From JBAZWV01 sp041660225 (GTDB lineage Bacteria > Patescibacteriota > Patescibacteriia > 2-12-FULL-60-25): a stretch of 64,000 bases of DNA. Positions 1 through 7,943 of the stretch are shown one piece after another (positions within the stretch are counted from its first letter, which is position 1; every line of letters begins with the position of its first letter). Under the pieces are notes generated by a model, which did not search any database, was not told where the DNA came from, and saw only the letters and a program-made list of their open reading frames with translations. Both the position numbers and the translations under genes were made by a program. The stretch covers positions 310,001-374,000 of the forward strand of contig JBAZWV010000002.1 of assembly GCA_041660225.1 (NCBI GenBank). Direction: 5' to 3'.

Positions 1-3000
1 GCGATCGCCTCTGGCGTCGTCTTTGTGTTGATGTCCGTTCCGTTCACCGTAAACGTCTCCGCATACGGGCTTTCTGAATTGCGCGTATCGATAAACGCTT
101 TGCAGCCAATGGATTCTTCGCGGCACAGCTGGCCGAAACGACGCACGGTCACGGTGTTGTTGTTCCGATCACGATACGCACGGCATCCAAGCATGGCTTG
201 CGGCTCCGGAAGACCTTCGGGCGTGCGTTCACATTCTTGCGGCGTGGTCCACGAATTCTTCACCACGTACGTCACATCCTGCAATCGTTCGATACGGATC
301 TGATCAAGGAACGATGCATTCGGAAGATTCGCAAACGTGATCGTGGACGTCGGTGTTGCTGCGGCCGGGAACGGACCGAATTCATATCGGCGCCAATCAA
401 CCTGCATCGGGAAGGTGCCCACGACATTGCCGTCGACAAGCAACGTTGCCACTTGCTGCTGATTACTCGTCGTCTTGGCCCAGAAGGAAACGCTGTACAA
501 CTGGTTCGAAACCGACGGGAATACGGTTGCCGTTGAAAGCGTCGGATTCGGGCCCGTCACTTTGAGTGACTGGTCACCGACCAAAATGGATTCATTTGAA
601 AGCTCGCCCGTCGTAAAGGAGGCGGTGGTCGTTCCGCTGCGGAAATCTTCTTCGAAGACCACGGTGGTGTTGCGTCCCGTGGTACCGATGTACGCGCGGC
701 AACCCGCATTCACGTTGCGACAGCTTCGGCTTTCCTCCGGCAAAATCTTATAGATACATTCTCCCGATACCGGTGTGAATGTCCCGCCTGTCTTTTCACA
801 GTCTGCCGCGTTTGAACCGTTCTTCCGGAAATCACGACACGACGGTGACGAGATAACGGTCTGGGAGAAATACGCGTAGAAGACGACACCGTTCGCATTA
901 AAGAATTGACGACAATCCGGATCGGCTCCGGTCTGCCATGCTGCGGCGGTACACGCGTTCGCGTCTTTCAATGATCCGTCCGGTCCTGTCTTCTGAAGAA
1001 TCTTCGGCGCGTTCGGCAAGGTGTTCGGATCATGAATCAAGCTCCAGGTCCGGAGCTGGTAGCCGCTGGTGTCTGAACCTTCCCAGGTGAAATATGTTTC
1101 GGAGTTTTCGCTTGGCTTCTCACAGGCACGCACGTAGTTGAAGTACGCCTTGTCCTCCCCTTCCCCACCCGCCGTTTCAACGTTGGTAAATTCTTCACAC
1201 CCGATATCCGCGAGGACGCACTGCTGCGCAAACGCTGGAATAAAGGCGGACGATGTTTCATCTTGCGGATCATCAAGGCGCGGATCAGCATTCTTGCCAA
1301 GGTCGAAGGCAGACGGCTGTTTGCGATATTCACCGTATCCAACACAGCTCGCCGGACAAAAGTCGACGGCCGAAAGCGATGCCGGAATTTCGGGCGCTCC
1401 CGGATTTGCGATGTCCTTATATCCTTGGCAGCCTTGATCGGACGGACGACAGGCGCGCGCATACTTGGAGCATGACGGATGATCGCTCGGAATACCCTGG
1501 CACTGGAACTCTTCGGGCGGCACGCGCAAATGAACTTCCGTCAGGTTAGGCGCGATCCCGTTCACGAAACTCGTGGCCGCCTCCGATTCTTCGAGCTGGA
1601 GCGCGTCGAGAGCGATGTTCGAACCGACGATGGTCACAACCGCGCTCTTCGCATCCGGATTGGACACAAAGGAACACTCGTATCGGCGCCATCCGTCTTC
1701 GTCACCGGCAGCGATCGCTTCGTCAAAACCAACCGTCGAATCAGTGGCGACCGTACAACTCGAACTCTTATACACGTTCGCAGCCACGACGGGCGCTCCA
1801 TTCGCCTGACGAAGCGTAATCGTCGCGGTAAACGTTGCTGCAGTGCTCGATGCCGCCGGGCGCGCCAAGACGGTGAACGTAAAATTGCGAACCGGCTCAA
1901 TCGCGATCTGCTCGCCCGTTGCCTGACCTGCACCCGTAATCACGAGACTGCGTTCATCAAAAATGGCGATATCCGTGGAGAAGCTCAGATTGTTTGATGA
2001 CAACGTCCAACCTGCGACATTCGCCGTATCGTTCTCATCACTTAACGTCGCTTCAAAGGAACCGTTGTTTACAAGGTTGAGTGCCGGCGATCCAGGCGTG
2101 ACTTGCAGGACGCGCGTACATCCGTCCGCGGATGCCGGACAGGTTTTCGCCGTCGCATCCAAGTAGATACGCTGTCCGCTCGAAGCACTCCCCGCCCAAA
2201 CTTCCTGTGTTCCCGAGGCCGGATCGCGTTCCGTTGCGTACCACAAACAGCCGACGTTATCGGCGCTACATGAACCGTAGTCGATGGTGTTGCGAAGATA
2301 CGAAACACGCTGGTTGGCACGGTTGGTATACGTACGACAGCTCGCAAACCGCTCGAGACACGCGTCTGCAGGGAAACGCCACACCGGTTTTTCTGCCAAA
2401 CAATATCCATACCCCTGCGTACACTTCCCCTTGTCATCGCGACCCAAGCACGACACGGCATCGGCACACTCCTCAAGACGGATGGTCGTTCCGCTCAAGA
2501 CGGTATTCCCCCCGCCCTTCACGCGACACTGGAACGGAGGTGCAGAGAGGACCCAGTTCGGATCGATAAGGTTGCACCACGGGTGCGTCGAGTCCGCTTT
2601 TCCTTCTTCATTACACACGTTGAATCCACGGATCGCTTCTTCAAGCGTCACATACTTCCCGTTTCGCTTCTTGTTGTACGGCGAGTTCGCCGCAAGCTCC
2701 CAGCCAACCGGAAGAATACGGGCATACCGCAGCTTGGCCAGGTTCGTGGCGCAATACGCACGTTGATAACACGTTGAATCTGTACTCTCTTTGGCATCTG
2801 ATTCCGGAATCAGCTCCCACTCCTTGTGAAGGAAGGCAGGGTTTGACGGAGGATCGCCACCAAGCACCACATGCGATGCCCGACCGACCGTGTACGCACC
2901 CGTTTCACCGACCGTTCGGAGCGCGGCCGTCATAGCATCATCCATGGCACAGTTCCAAAGCCCGCGCGGATTCGGACAGGCAGAGAGTTCGGTCACGAAA

Positions 3001-4106
3001 TCCTGTTGATCGGTTGAAATGAGGTTCGGCGTCAACAAATCTGCAAACAACACGCGGGCTCGCGCGATATTGCGGTTTCCAACGGCTTCCGGAGACGCGA
3101 GATCAAGTTCCGCAACATCAACCGTTCCGCCCGTAAGACCGTCGAACAATTTTTGGATAAGCCCGCCCGCGAGCGTATTCACGAACGTCGCAACCGTGAT
3201 CACGGCAAGCTGGGTAAACCCGATTTCAAACGCATTGCCGACGAGACCGAGATAGTTCGCCTGTGAAATGTCGTTCTGCTGTTTGACCGGATTGGTTTCG
3301 GCAAGTGTCGTCTTGATCGCGGCAGAGGGCGTTTGGATCTTGCCGCTGATCGCATCTTGCACGTTCTTCAAACCCTCCGTTTCCTGACGATCAAGCTGCG
3401 CGGCCTGGATAGCGCTCGTTTTGATATCGAGATAGTTGTTCTTGATCTGGATACCGACGTTGAGTTCGTTTGCACGAGGGCTAAACTGCGGCGCGACATA
3501 TTTATTGAGCGCTTCGTCCGCGGTCAGGCTTCCGTACACTTCTTCATACGCGGCTCCGATCTGGGCGGCGGTACATTTCGGCTTCAAAAACTCCGGCGGA
3601 GCAAATTGCCCAAGCCCAAGCGAAAGCTGCGTCTGGAATGGATCAACCGGCTTACACAAATCAAACCCGTATTGTGCAAATACCTCCTCATTGATGCTGC
3701 TTATAAATTGGTTCCCCGCGTCTTCTGCTACTTTTCCGAGATAATCACCGTATCCATCTTCCCAGAAAAGCGGATACTGCCCCGAATCCCCCGTTAAAAT
3801 ACGTTGGGCCGTGTCGTATGCGATACGCTGCGTGAACACCTGGAACGCGTTCATGAGCGCCGTGATTCCACCGATCGTCAGCGTTGAAAAGAACCCTTTG
3901 AATTTCTTGGCGATCTCTTCGTACACGTTGCCGGTAATGGCCACGGGATACCCCGCGCCTGGAATCACGATTTGCGCTTCTTCCGGTGACGTCTGGGCGC
4001 GTGCCGTAAATGGCATTGCGAGATTTGCAGCAAACAAAAACATCATCCCGAACACGATGAAGCCTTTGGAAAGGCGTCGGAAACGTGAGGAACGAGAGGT
4101 CGTCAT
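1..4106 (-). CDS. Giant cysteine-rich secreted surface protein (C-terminus beyond window)
   Basis: The frame is open from an ATG at 4106 to the window edge (about 1368 residues, no stop). The N-terminus has a basic stretch, a hydrophobic core and an ARAQ-type signal peptidase site near residue 38, so the protein is exported. Residues about 285-325 form a second hydrophobic segment. Past residue 400 it becomes very rich in cysteine, often in CxxxxxxC-like spacings, suggesting disulfides or metal binding. Two beta-sandwich regions resembling carbohydrate-binding/LamG modules lie at about 675-845 (NLVNNGSFE start, LDALQLEE end) and 1144-1283 (FEEDFRSGT start, LDQIRIERL end). The start lies 9 nt after the stop of the upstream TSP3 gene, so the two are co-transcribed. 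A cell-surface or adhesion role is inferred from architecture; I recognise no enzyme motif. Confidence 0.85.
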   Translation of the reverse strand, partial: MTTSRSSRFRRLSKGFIVFGMMFLFAANLAMPFTARAQTSPEEAQIVIPGAGYPVAITGNVYEEIAKKFKGFFSTLTIGGITALMNAFQVFTQRIAYDTAQRILTGDSGQYPLFWEDGYGDYLGKVAEDAGNQFISSINEEVFAQYGFDLCKPVDPFQTQLSLGLGQFAPPEFLKPKCTAAQIGAAYEEVYGSLTADEALNKYVAPQFSPRANELNVGIQIKNNYLDIKTSAIQAAQLDRQETEGLKNVQDAISGKIQTPSAAIKTTLAETNPVKQQNDISQANYLGLVGNAFEIGFTQLAVITVATFVNTLAGGLIQKLFDGLTGGTVDVAELDLASPEAVGNRNIARARVLFADLLTPNLISTDQQDFVTELSACPNPRGLWNCAMDDAMTAALRTVGETGAYTVGRASHVVLGGDPPSNPAFLHKEWELIPESDAKESTDSTCYQRAYCATNLAKLRYARILPVGWELAANSPYNKKRNGKYVTLEEAIRGFNVCNEEGKADSTHPWCNLIDPNWVLSAPPFQCRVKGGGNTVLSGTTIRLEECADAVSCLGRDDKGKCTQGYGYCLAEKPVWRFPADACLERFASCRTYTNRANQRVSYLRNTIDYGSCSADNVGCLWYATERDPASGTQEVWAGSASSGQRIYLDATAKTCPASADGCTRVLQVTPGSPALNLVNNGSFEATLSDENDTANVAGWTLSSNNLSFSTDIAIFDERSLVITGAGQATGEQIAIEPVRNFTFTVLARPAASSTAATFTATITLRQANGAPVVAANVYKSSSCTVATDSTVGFDEAIAAGDEDGWRRYECSFVSNPDAKSAVVTIVGSNIALDALQLEESEAATSFVNGIAPNLTEVHLRVPPEEFQCQGIPSDHPSCSKYARACRPSDQGCQGYKDIANPGAPEIPASLSAVDFCPASCVGYGEYRKQPSAFDLGKNADPRLDDPQDETSSAFIPAFAQQCVLADIGCEEFTNVETAGGEGEDKAYFNYVRACEKPSENSETYFTWEGSDTSGYQLRTWSLIHDPNTLPNAPKILQKTGPDGSLKDANACTAAAWQTGADPDCRQFFNANGVVFYAYFSQTVISSPSCRDFRKNGSNAADCEKTGGTFTPVSGECIYKILPEESRSCRNVNAGCRAYIGTTGRNTTVVFEEDFRSGTTTASFTTGELSNESILVGDQSLKVTGPNPTLSTATVFPSVSNQLYSVSFWAKTTSNQQQVATLLVDGNVVGTFPMQVDWRRYEFGPFPAAATPTSTITFANLPNASFLDQIRIERLQDVTYVVKNSWTTPQECERTPEGLPEPQAMLGCRAYRDRNNNTVTVRRFGQLCREESIGCKAFIDTRNSESPYAETFTVNGTDINTKTTPEAI

Positions 4107-4115
4107 GGAAAAAAA

Positions 4116-4889
4116 TTAAAAGCTTGGACTGGGATCAACGGACGGATACTTGCTGGGATCGGTAATGCCGGTTTCTGACTCCACTTTCTTTTTTGCAGCT
4201 TCCGCAACGGCGTTATCGTAGAGCTCGAGGAGCTGCGCATCCGTAATCTTCTCAAGCAATTTGGCATCGACCTTCCCGCTTTCAAGGAGAACCTTGCGGA
4301 TCTCATTTGCATCGCGGACAAGTCCCTGTTCCAAATTCGTAGAGGTGCTTCCGCTCTCGGAGGCGATTGAGGCCTTGCTGGCGTTCACCCCGCGCTGGAA
4401 AGCGGCATAAAACGAATCGGCCGAGTTTGGCTGTTGTCCGAACAGAAACGGCGATGAAGATGATGCGAGACCGGAAACGTCGATGAGCGCTGAGGCACAG
4501 GTCTCGCCCGCACCGCAATTCGGATTCTGCCCGAGGGCGAGTTCCACGTTGTCTGGTGATCCGTCCCCATCAGTGTCTGCGAGATACGGCGACGTTTGAA
4601 ACAAATTCTCCTCGTCGTAATCCGAGAGACCGTCACCATCGGTATCACGACGACGCGATTCATCCTCGAGACGTTTGGAAGGGTCAATCTTATCAAGCGT
4701 GCGCTTGGCGGAATCGAACGTCTCGCGGGAAACGGTGAACGGATCGCGAATCGAAGCGCTCAGTCGCTCGACCGACAACCCCATCGCAATAAGACCGCAC
4801 ACGGCAAGAATCCCCGCGGAGATTTTCTGCTCCTTCGCGAGGATATTCCATCGTTCCGACAACGTGCGCAAAAAGGGTACCCGGTCCAT
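4116..4889 (-). CDS. Single-pass membrane protein with TSP3/EF-hand-like calcium repeats
   Basis: 257 residues. A cytoplasmic N-terminus is followed by one membrane segment (about residues 24-45). Residues about 85-120 then carry two DTDGDGLSDYDE-type acidic repeats, which in the thrombospondin type 3 family bind calcium. The C-terminal part is helical and alanine/lysine-rich with no recognised fold. It is first in a two-gene unit with the giant cysteine-rich protein immediately downstream, so a shared role in anchoring or displaying that protein outside the cell is a reasonable inference. The start at 4889 lies just after a well-formed extended -10 promoter and a 14-bp palindrome. Confidence 0.8.
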   Translation of the reverse strand: MDRVPFLRTLSERWNILAKEQKISAGILAVCGLIAMGLSVERLSASIRDPFTVSRETFDSAKRTLDKIDPSKRLEDESRRRDTDGDGLSDYDEENLFQTSPYLADTDGDGSPDNVELALGQNPNCGAGETCASALIDVSGLASSSSPFLFGQQPNSADSFYAAFQRGVNASKASIASESGSTSTNLEQGLVRDANEIRKVLLESGKVDAKLLEKITDAQLLELYDNAVAEAAKKKVESETGITDPSKYPSVDPSPSF

Positions 4890-4892
4890 AAG

Positions 4893-4913
4893 CTGGACCG
4901 GTCCAGTATATCA
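4893..4913 (-). promoter_or_regulatory. Extended -10 promoter plus palindromic operator before the TSP3 gene
   Basis: On the minus strand TGaTATACT (extended -10, box at 4905-4910) is followed at once by the perfect 14-bp palindrome CTGGACCGGTCCAG (4893-4906), ending 4 bases before the start codon. The palindrome covers the expected transcription start, a repressor-like position. Confidence 0.55.
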
Positions 4914-4921
4914 CACGGAAG

Positions 4922-4950
4922 AAAACAAAAACCGCTTGGCAAGCGGCTTT
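4922..4950 (-). terminator. Intrinsic terminator of hsp20
   Basis: The minus strand reads GCCGCTTGCCAAGCGG followed by TTTTTGTTTT, 21 bases after the Hsp20 stop codon. Confidence 0.8.
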
Positions 4951-4970
4951 GTGGGGATTCTTTTGATGCG

Positions 4971-5354
4971 TCAATCCTCCCAGGTAACTTTGAGTTTCTT
5001 CCCCGCTTCTCTGACGGGGAATCGGATCTCTAAAATCCCATTTTTGAGGCTCGCGTTTGCACTGTCAGAGGCAACTTCGTTTGGTAACACGACGGATCGG
5101 CTAAATGAGCCCCAATAACACTCTTTATAAAACCAATCATCCGACGATGTGTCGCGAGTATGTTCTCGTTTCCCGCGGATCGTCAGCAAATCGCCATTTA
5201 CGGCAATATCGAGATCCTCCGGGGTCACACCCGCAACGAGCGATCGCACCACAAGCTCATTCCCCTCTCGAAAGACGTCAACCGAAAGCTGCGCTTCATC
5301 GGATTGTCCAAACCAGTCCTGTTGTGACGATTGCATACGTCGGAATCGTATCAT
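4971..5354 (-). CDS. hsp20: Small heat shock protein (Hsp20/alpha-crystallin family)
   Basis: 127 residues, typical for a short bacterial Hsp20. The alpha-crystallin domain spans about residues 22-115: SVDVFREGNELVV start, AGVTPEDLDIAVNGDLLTIRG core, and the NASLKNGILEIRFP strand near the end. This family is an ATP-independent holdase that binds unfolding proteins in the cytoplasm as oligomers. The C-terminal IxI anchor motif is not evident, so oligomer assembly may differ from the norm. The gene has its own terminator downstream. Its upstream region holds a long spaced inverted repeat rather than a CIRCE or sigma-32-type element. Confidence 0.92.
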   Translation of the reverse strand: MIRFRRMQSSQQDWFGQSDEAQLSVDVFREGNELVVRSLVAGVTPEDLDIAVNGDLLTIRGKREHTRDTSSDDWFYKECYWGSFSRSVVLPNEVASDSANASLKNGILEIRFPVREAGKKLKVTWED

Positions 5355-5378
5355 TTTTTTGGCTCTTTCTCAATTCTT

Positions 5379-5484
5379 CTGACCGCGTCTTGTCGGTCCG
5401 CGAGCAGGCGAGGACTGATAGAGCGATCTAGCGAAGCGTTGAGCGAGTTCCGCAGCAGCGGGCGGACCGACAAGACGCGGTCAG
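5379..5484. repeat. Long spaced inverted repeat (element A) between VanW gene and hsp20
   Basis: Twenty-two-base arms at 5379-5400 and 5463-5484 are perfect reverse complements (gaccgcgtcttgtcggtccg core), with one extra pair inside, separated by about 60 bases. The right arm overlaps the stop codon of the VanW gene. There is no T-tract, so this is not a classical terminator. A structurally similar element lies at 11611-11702. Confidence 0.8.
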
Positions 5485-7364
5485 TTCACCGCACTCTCGT
5501 CTGTCGTCGTATCCGGCGGAGCCGTAAGCTTCTCGACGCCGATCAGACACACGGCCTGCCAGGGTCGATAATGGCTTGTAAACGTTTCTTGCGTCGATGA
5601 TCCGTTCGCATGGGTCACGATATAGGTAAACTCCGCATCTGCGCCCGCATGAGCGACTTCCGTGCACTTCTTTTGACCCGGCGCCAAGTCCAATGTTTCC
5701 ACGAGCTTCATGGCCGGCGGTGACACGACGTTGTAGACGCGCGGCTTGAGCTGATCGACGTTTGAAACTTCCGTCGAACCCTTAAACGTTGTTTCGCGTC
5801 CGTCATTCGTGCCCCAAAACTCGAAAATAGCCTCGTCACCCTTGATGTAGGCGTTGATCAGAACGTGACGGCTCGTGTCATTCTTAAACTTAAAGTCCGG
5901 CGACGGTTCATAAATCGTTGCATCCGTTCCCGCCGGTTCGTAATAACGAACACGATACGAGTGATTACGACGTTCCGTGATATCGAGACCCGATGAAAGC
6001 GCGCCTCGAAACACGGTCGTTCCGATCTGGCAGAGTCCTCCTCCGAACTCCGGTTTGGTTTCATTACCCTTGATCACAAGTTCGGGCAGCCATCCATTCG
6101 CTCCGTCGATCGATCCAAGCGTCTTGAGAAGCGAGAACTCCCCGCCCGGTTCGATGATAGTCCCATTCACTTTTTGCGCACCTTTGGCGATGTTCTTCCG
6201 ACGATTCGATGGTGAGCCGGAAAAATTGGAGCGTCCGATGCCGATAATCTCTTTGATCCCAAGAGCTTCCGGATCTTCTCCCAGAAGCGAACCGGAGGTA
6301 ATCGTCACAAGCAAAGGGAATGTCCGTTCTTTCGGCCATGCGGTTTCGAGGACGGCGAGCGTTTTCTCGGCATCGATTTGAATGCCTTGCGTTCCGGCGG
6401 TAAACGAAATGATTTTGCCATCCTGCACATCGAGGTCTCCATTCTTCGTCTCCTGCTCAATGTCAGGCGCACGTTCCTTGATGTACTCGTGGAAGGCGTC
6501 ACGCGACAACGTGAGTTTCGCCTTTCCATCCTCCTCAACGACGGTGATCAACCGCGCGAGCGTTGAGGTTGTAATGGGAAACGTCTTTGTTTGATAGGTA
6601 AACGTCAACGAAGGACGGTTGAGCAACTCAATCACTTCCTGTTCAAGCGGTTCCAGATCCGCACGACGAAAACGCGGCTCCGCGCGCTGTTCTTCCAGCT
6701 CAATCGGCATGAACGTCAGCCGCTCCGCCTGGCGCTTCAGTTCGTTCATTGCGCGCTCCATACGGAAATCCGCACCCATTTCTTCGTTCTGGATTCGGAC
6801 GAGTGGCGTTGTCCCCGTCGCGAAACGAATATCGAACGACGCGTCGCGGGCGGGCGTCAGCGTATCGCCGAATCCCTCACGAAGCGCTTCTTCGATTCCT
6901 TTTTCATCAATAACGACATCGGCCGGAACGCGAAGCGGATTGATCCGCGCGCCCAATTGCACCAACGCATTCCTGATCGGATTCTTTGTTCGCCCCACAT
7001 CAAACGCTTTATTGATCGCCTGTCCGATATCGTACTGAATCAATTCGCGTGACTCCGAGCCATCAGCCGCGGCAACCGTCATATCGAGATCCGTCTGCTT
7101 GCCGTGGAACGTATACGCAATGCCCGTCGAGAGGACTTCATCGATCCGTTTTTGGACCGTCTCGCGAGCTTCATCGCGGGTGAGTCCATCAAGCCGCACG
7201 TTCAACACGCGAACGCCGGGAAAAATCTTCCCATCATGTAAACGACCGTACGAGATCGCTCCCGCAGCAACGGCCATCGAAAAAAGGCCGAGAACCCCGA
7301 GGGTCACACCGCCCCAGGTGGCAATCGCCTTAATAGTCGTGGTATCCAGCTTCTTCGCGGTCAT
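5481..7364 (-). CDS. VanW-family membrane protein with peptidoglycan-binding-like domains
   Basis: 627 residues. The N-terminus has one membrane segment (about residues 13-38), leaving the rest outside the cell. Two repeated modules of the kind found before VanW domains (PG_binding_4-like) fill about residues 50-370. The VanW domain at about 385-510 shows EPGGEFSLLKTLG, the GGGLCQIGTTVFRGAL motif and NHSYRVRYYEPAGTDAT. A C-terminal beta-rich tail ends at 627. VanW proteins are associated with the cell wall but have no firmly assigned reaction. It overlaps the upstream 71-residue gene by 4 nt (ATGA), so the two are translationally coupled under a structured leader. Confidence 0.9.
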   Translation of the reverse strand: MTAKKLDTTTIKAIATWGGVTLGVLGLFSMAVAAGAISYGRLHDGKIFPGVRVLNVRLDGLTRDEARETVQKRIDEVLSTGIAYTFHGKQTDLDMTVAAADGSESRELIQYDIGQAINKAFDVGRTKNPIRNALVQLGARINPLRVPADVVIDEKGIEEALREGFGDTLTPARDASFDIRFATGTTPLVRIQNEEMGADFRMERAMNELKRQAERLTFMPIELEEQRAEPRFRRADLEPLEQEVIELLNRPSLTFTYQTKTFPITTSTLARLITVVEEDGKAKLTLSRDAFHEYIKERAPDIEQETKNGDLDVQDGKIISFTAGTQGIQIDAEKTLAVLETAWPKERTFPLLVTITSGSLLGEDPEALGIKEIIGIGRSNFSGSPSNRRKNIAKGAQKVNGTIIEPGGEFSLLKTLGSIDGANGWLPELVIKGNETKPEFGGGLCQIGTTVFRGALSSGLDITERRNHSYRVRYYEPAGTDATIYEPSPDFKFKNDTSRHVLINAYIKGDEAIFEFWGTNDGRETTFKGSTEVSNVDQLKPRVYNVVSPPAMKLVETLDLAPGQKKCTEVAHAGADAEFTYIVTHANGSSTQETFTSHYRPWQAVCLIGVEKLTAPPDTTTDESAVN

Positions 7365-7576
7365 GGGGCCAGTATTTCATTCAACAGCTCCCGCGCCAAG
7401 GCCTGCCGTCCGGCGTCCTCAGCTGACGGAACAGTCACAATCACACGAACGTCGCTTCCCTGCTTGGGAATTCCTTCCAGCGAAGACACCCCGACGACAA
7501 GCTTTTGCCCATCTTCAAAGACGACCGTTGCGCGGTCGTTTTGGATAGATTCTACGGTTGCTCGAAGAGATGACAT
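7361..7576 (-). CDS. DUF3006-like small beta-barrel protein
   Basis: 71 residues. The first half (ATVESIQNDRATVVFEDGQK followed by two short strands) resembles the DUF3006 fold, a small beta-barrel often encoded beside secreted or envelope genes. The C-terminal part is helical. I know no assigned activity. Its stop codon overlaps the VanW start by 4 nt, so it is the first gene of that unit. A roughly 200-nt structured leader separates its ATG from the promoter at 7782-7810. Confidence 0.7.
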   Translation of the reverse strand: MSSLRATVESIQNDRATVVFEDGQKLVVGVSSLEGIPKQGSDVRVIVTVPSAEDAGRQALARELLNEILAP

Positions 7577-7617
7577 GGTTCAGGAAAAAACTTTTTTCTA
7601 ACAAAAATGAGGGTCAA

Positions 7618-7737
7618 AACAATCCGCATCCAAGAAACTTTTTTGTAGGGCGAGTCCGAAGACCTGCGGCACCCTATGAAAAAGTTCCATGCTTGTCGTG
7701 GACGCGGATTGTTCTAAACCTCATCGGTAAACAATCC
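7618..7737 (-). ncRNA. Structured leader with mutually exclusive helices before the DUF3006-vanW operon
   Basis: On the minus strand, segment b (AACAATCCGC, in 7699-7713) can pair with segment a (GGATTGTT, 7730-7737) or with segment c (GCGGATTGTT, in 7618-7632). The b:c helix is 15 bp with one G-T wobble. Inside it lie a second helix (7634-7650 with 7672-7688) and an apical GTC-TTCG-GAC hairpin with a UUCG tetraloop (7654-7663). The wobble pair is preserved only when read as minus-strand RNA, which agrees with the promoter direction. It matches no RNA family I know. Confidence 0.65.
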
Positions 7738-7781
7738 TGACCTGATTCTGGAACGGTTCGGAAGGGGCGACGTGACGGGCC

Positions 7782-7810
7782 TGTATACCATGATACGCGG
7801 CGATCGTCAA
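7782..7810 (-). promoter_or_regulatory. Sigma-70-type promoter for the DUF3006-vanW leader
   Basis: Minus strand TTGACG, 17-bp spacer, TATACA. Transcription would start near 7775, about 200 nt before the first start codon. Confidence 0.75.
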
Positions 7811-7837
7811 GGATCTGTCAGTCCTCCCTAGGGGACG

Positions 7838-7863
7838 AAAAAACGGTCTTCCGAAGGCCGTTA
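7838..7863 (-). terminator. Intrinsic terminator of smc
   Basis: Minus strand AACGGCCTTCGGAAGACCGTT, with one internal mismatch, followed by TTTTTT. It lies about 80 nt after the smc stop. Confidence 0.75.
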
Positions 7864-7943
7864 CACAAGGGACTATCCGAAAGATATCATCCAAAAAGAC
7901 CCGTGTCAAGACCGGAAAACGGCAAAAAACCCTTTATTTCTTG

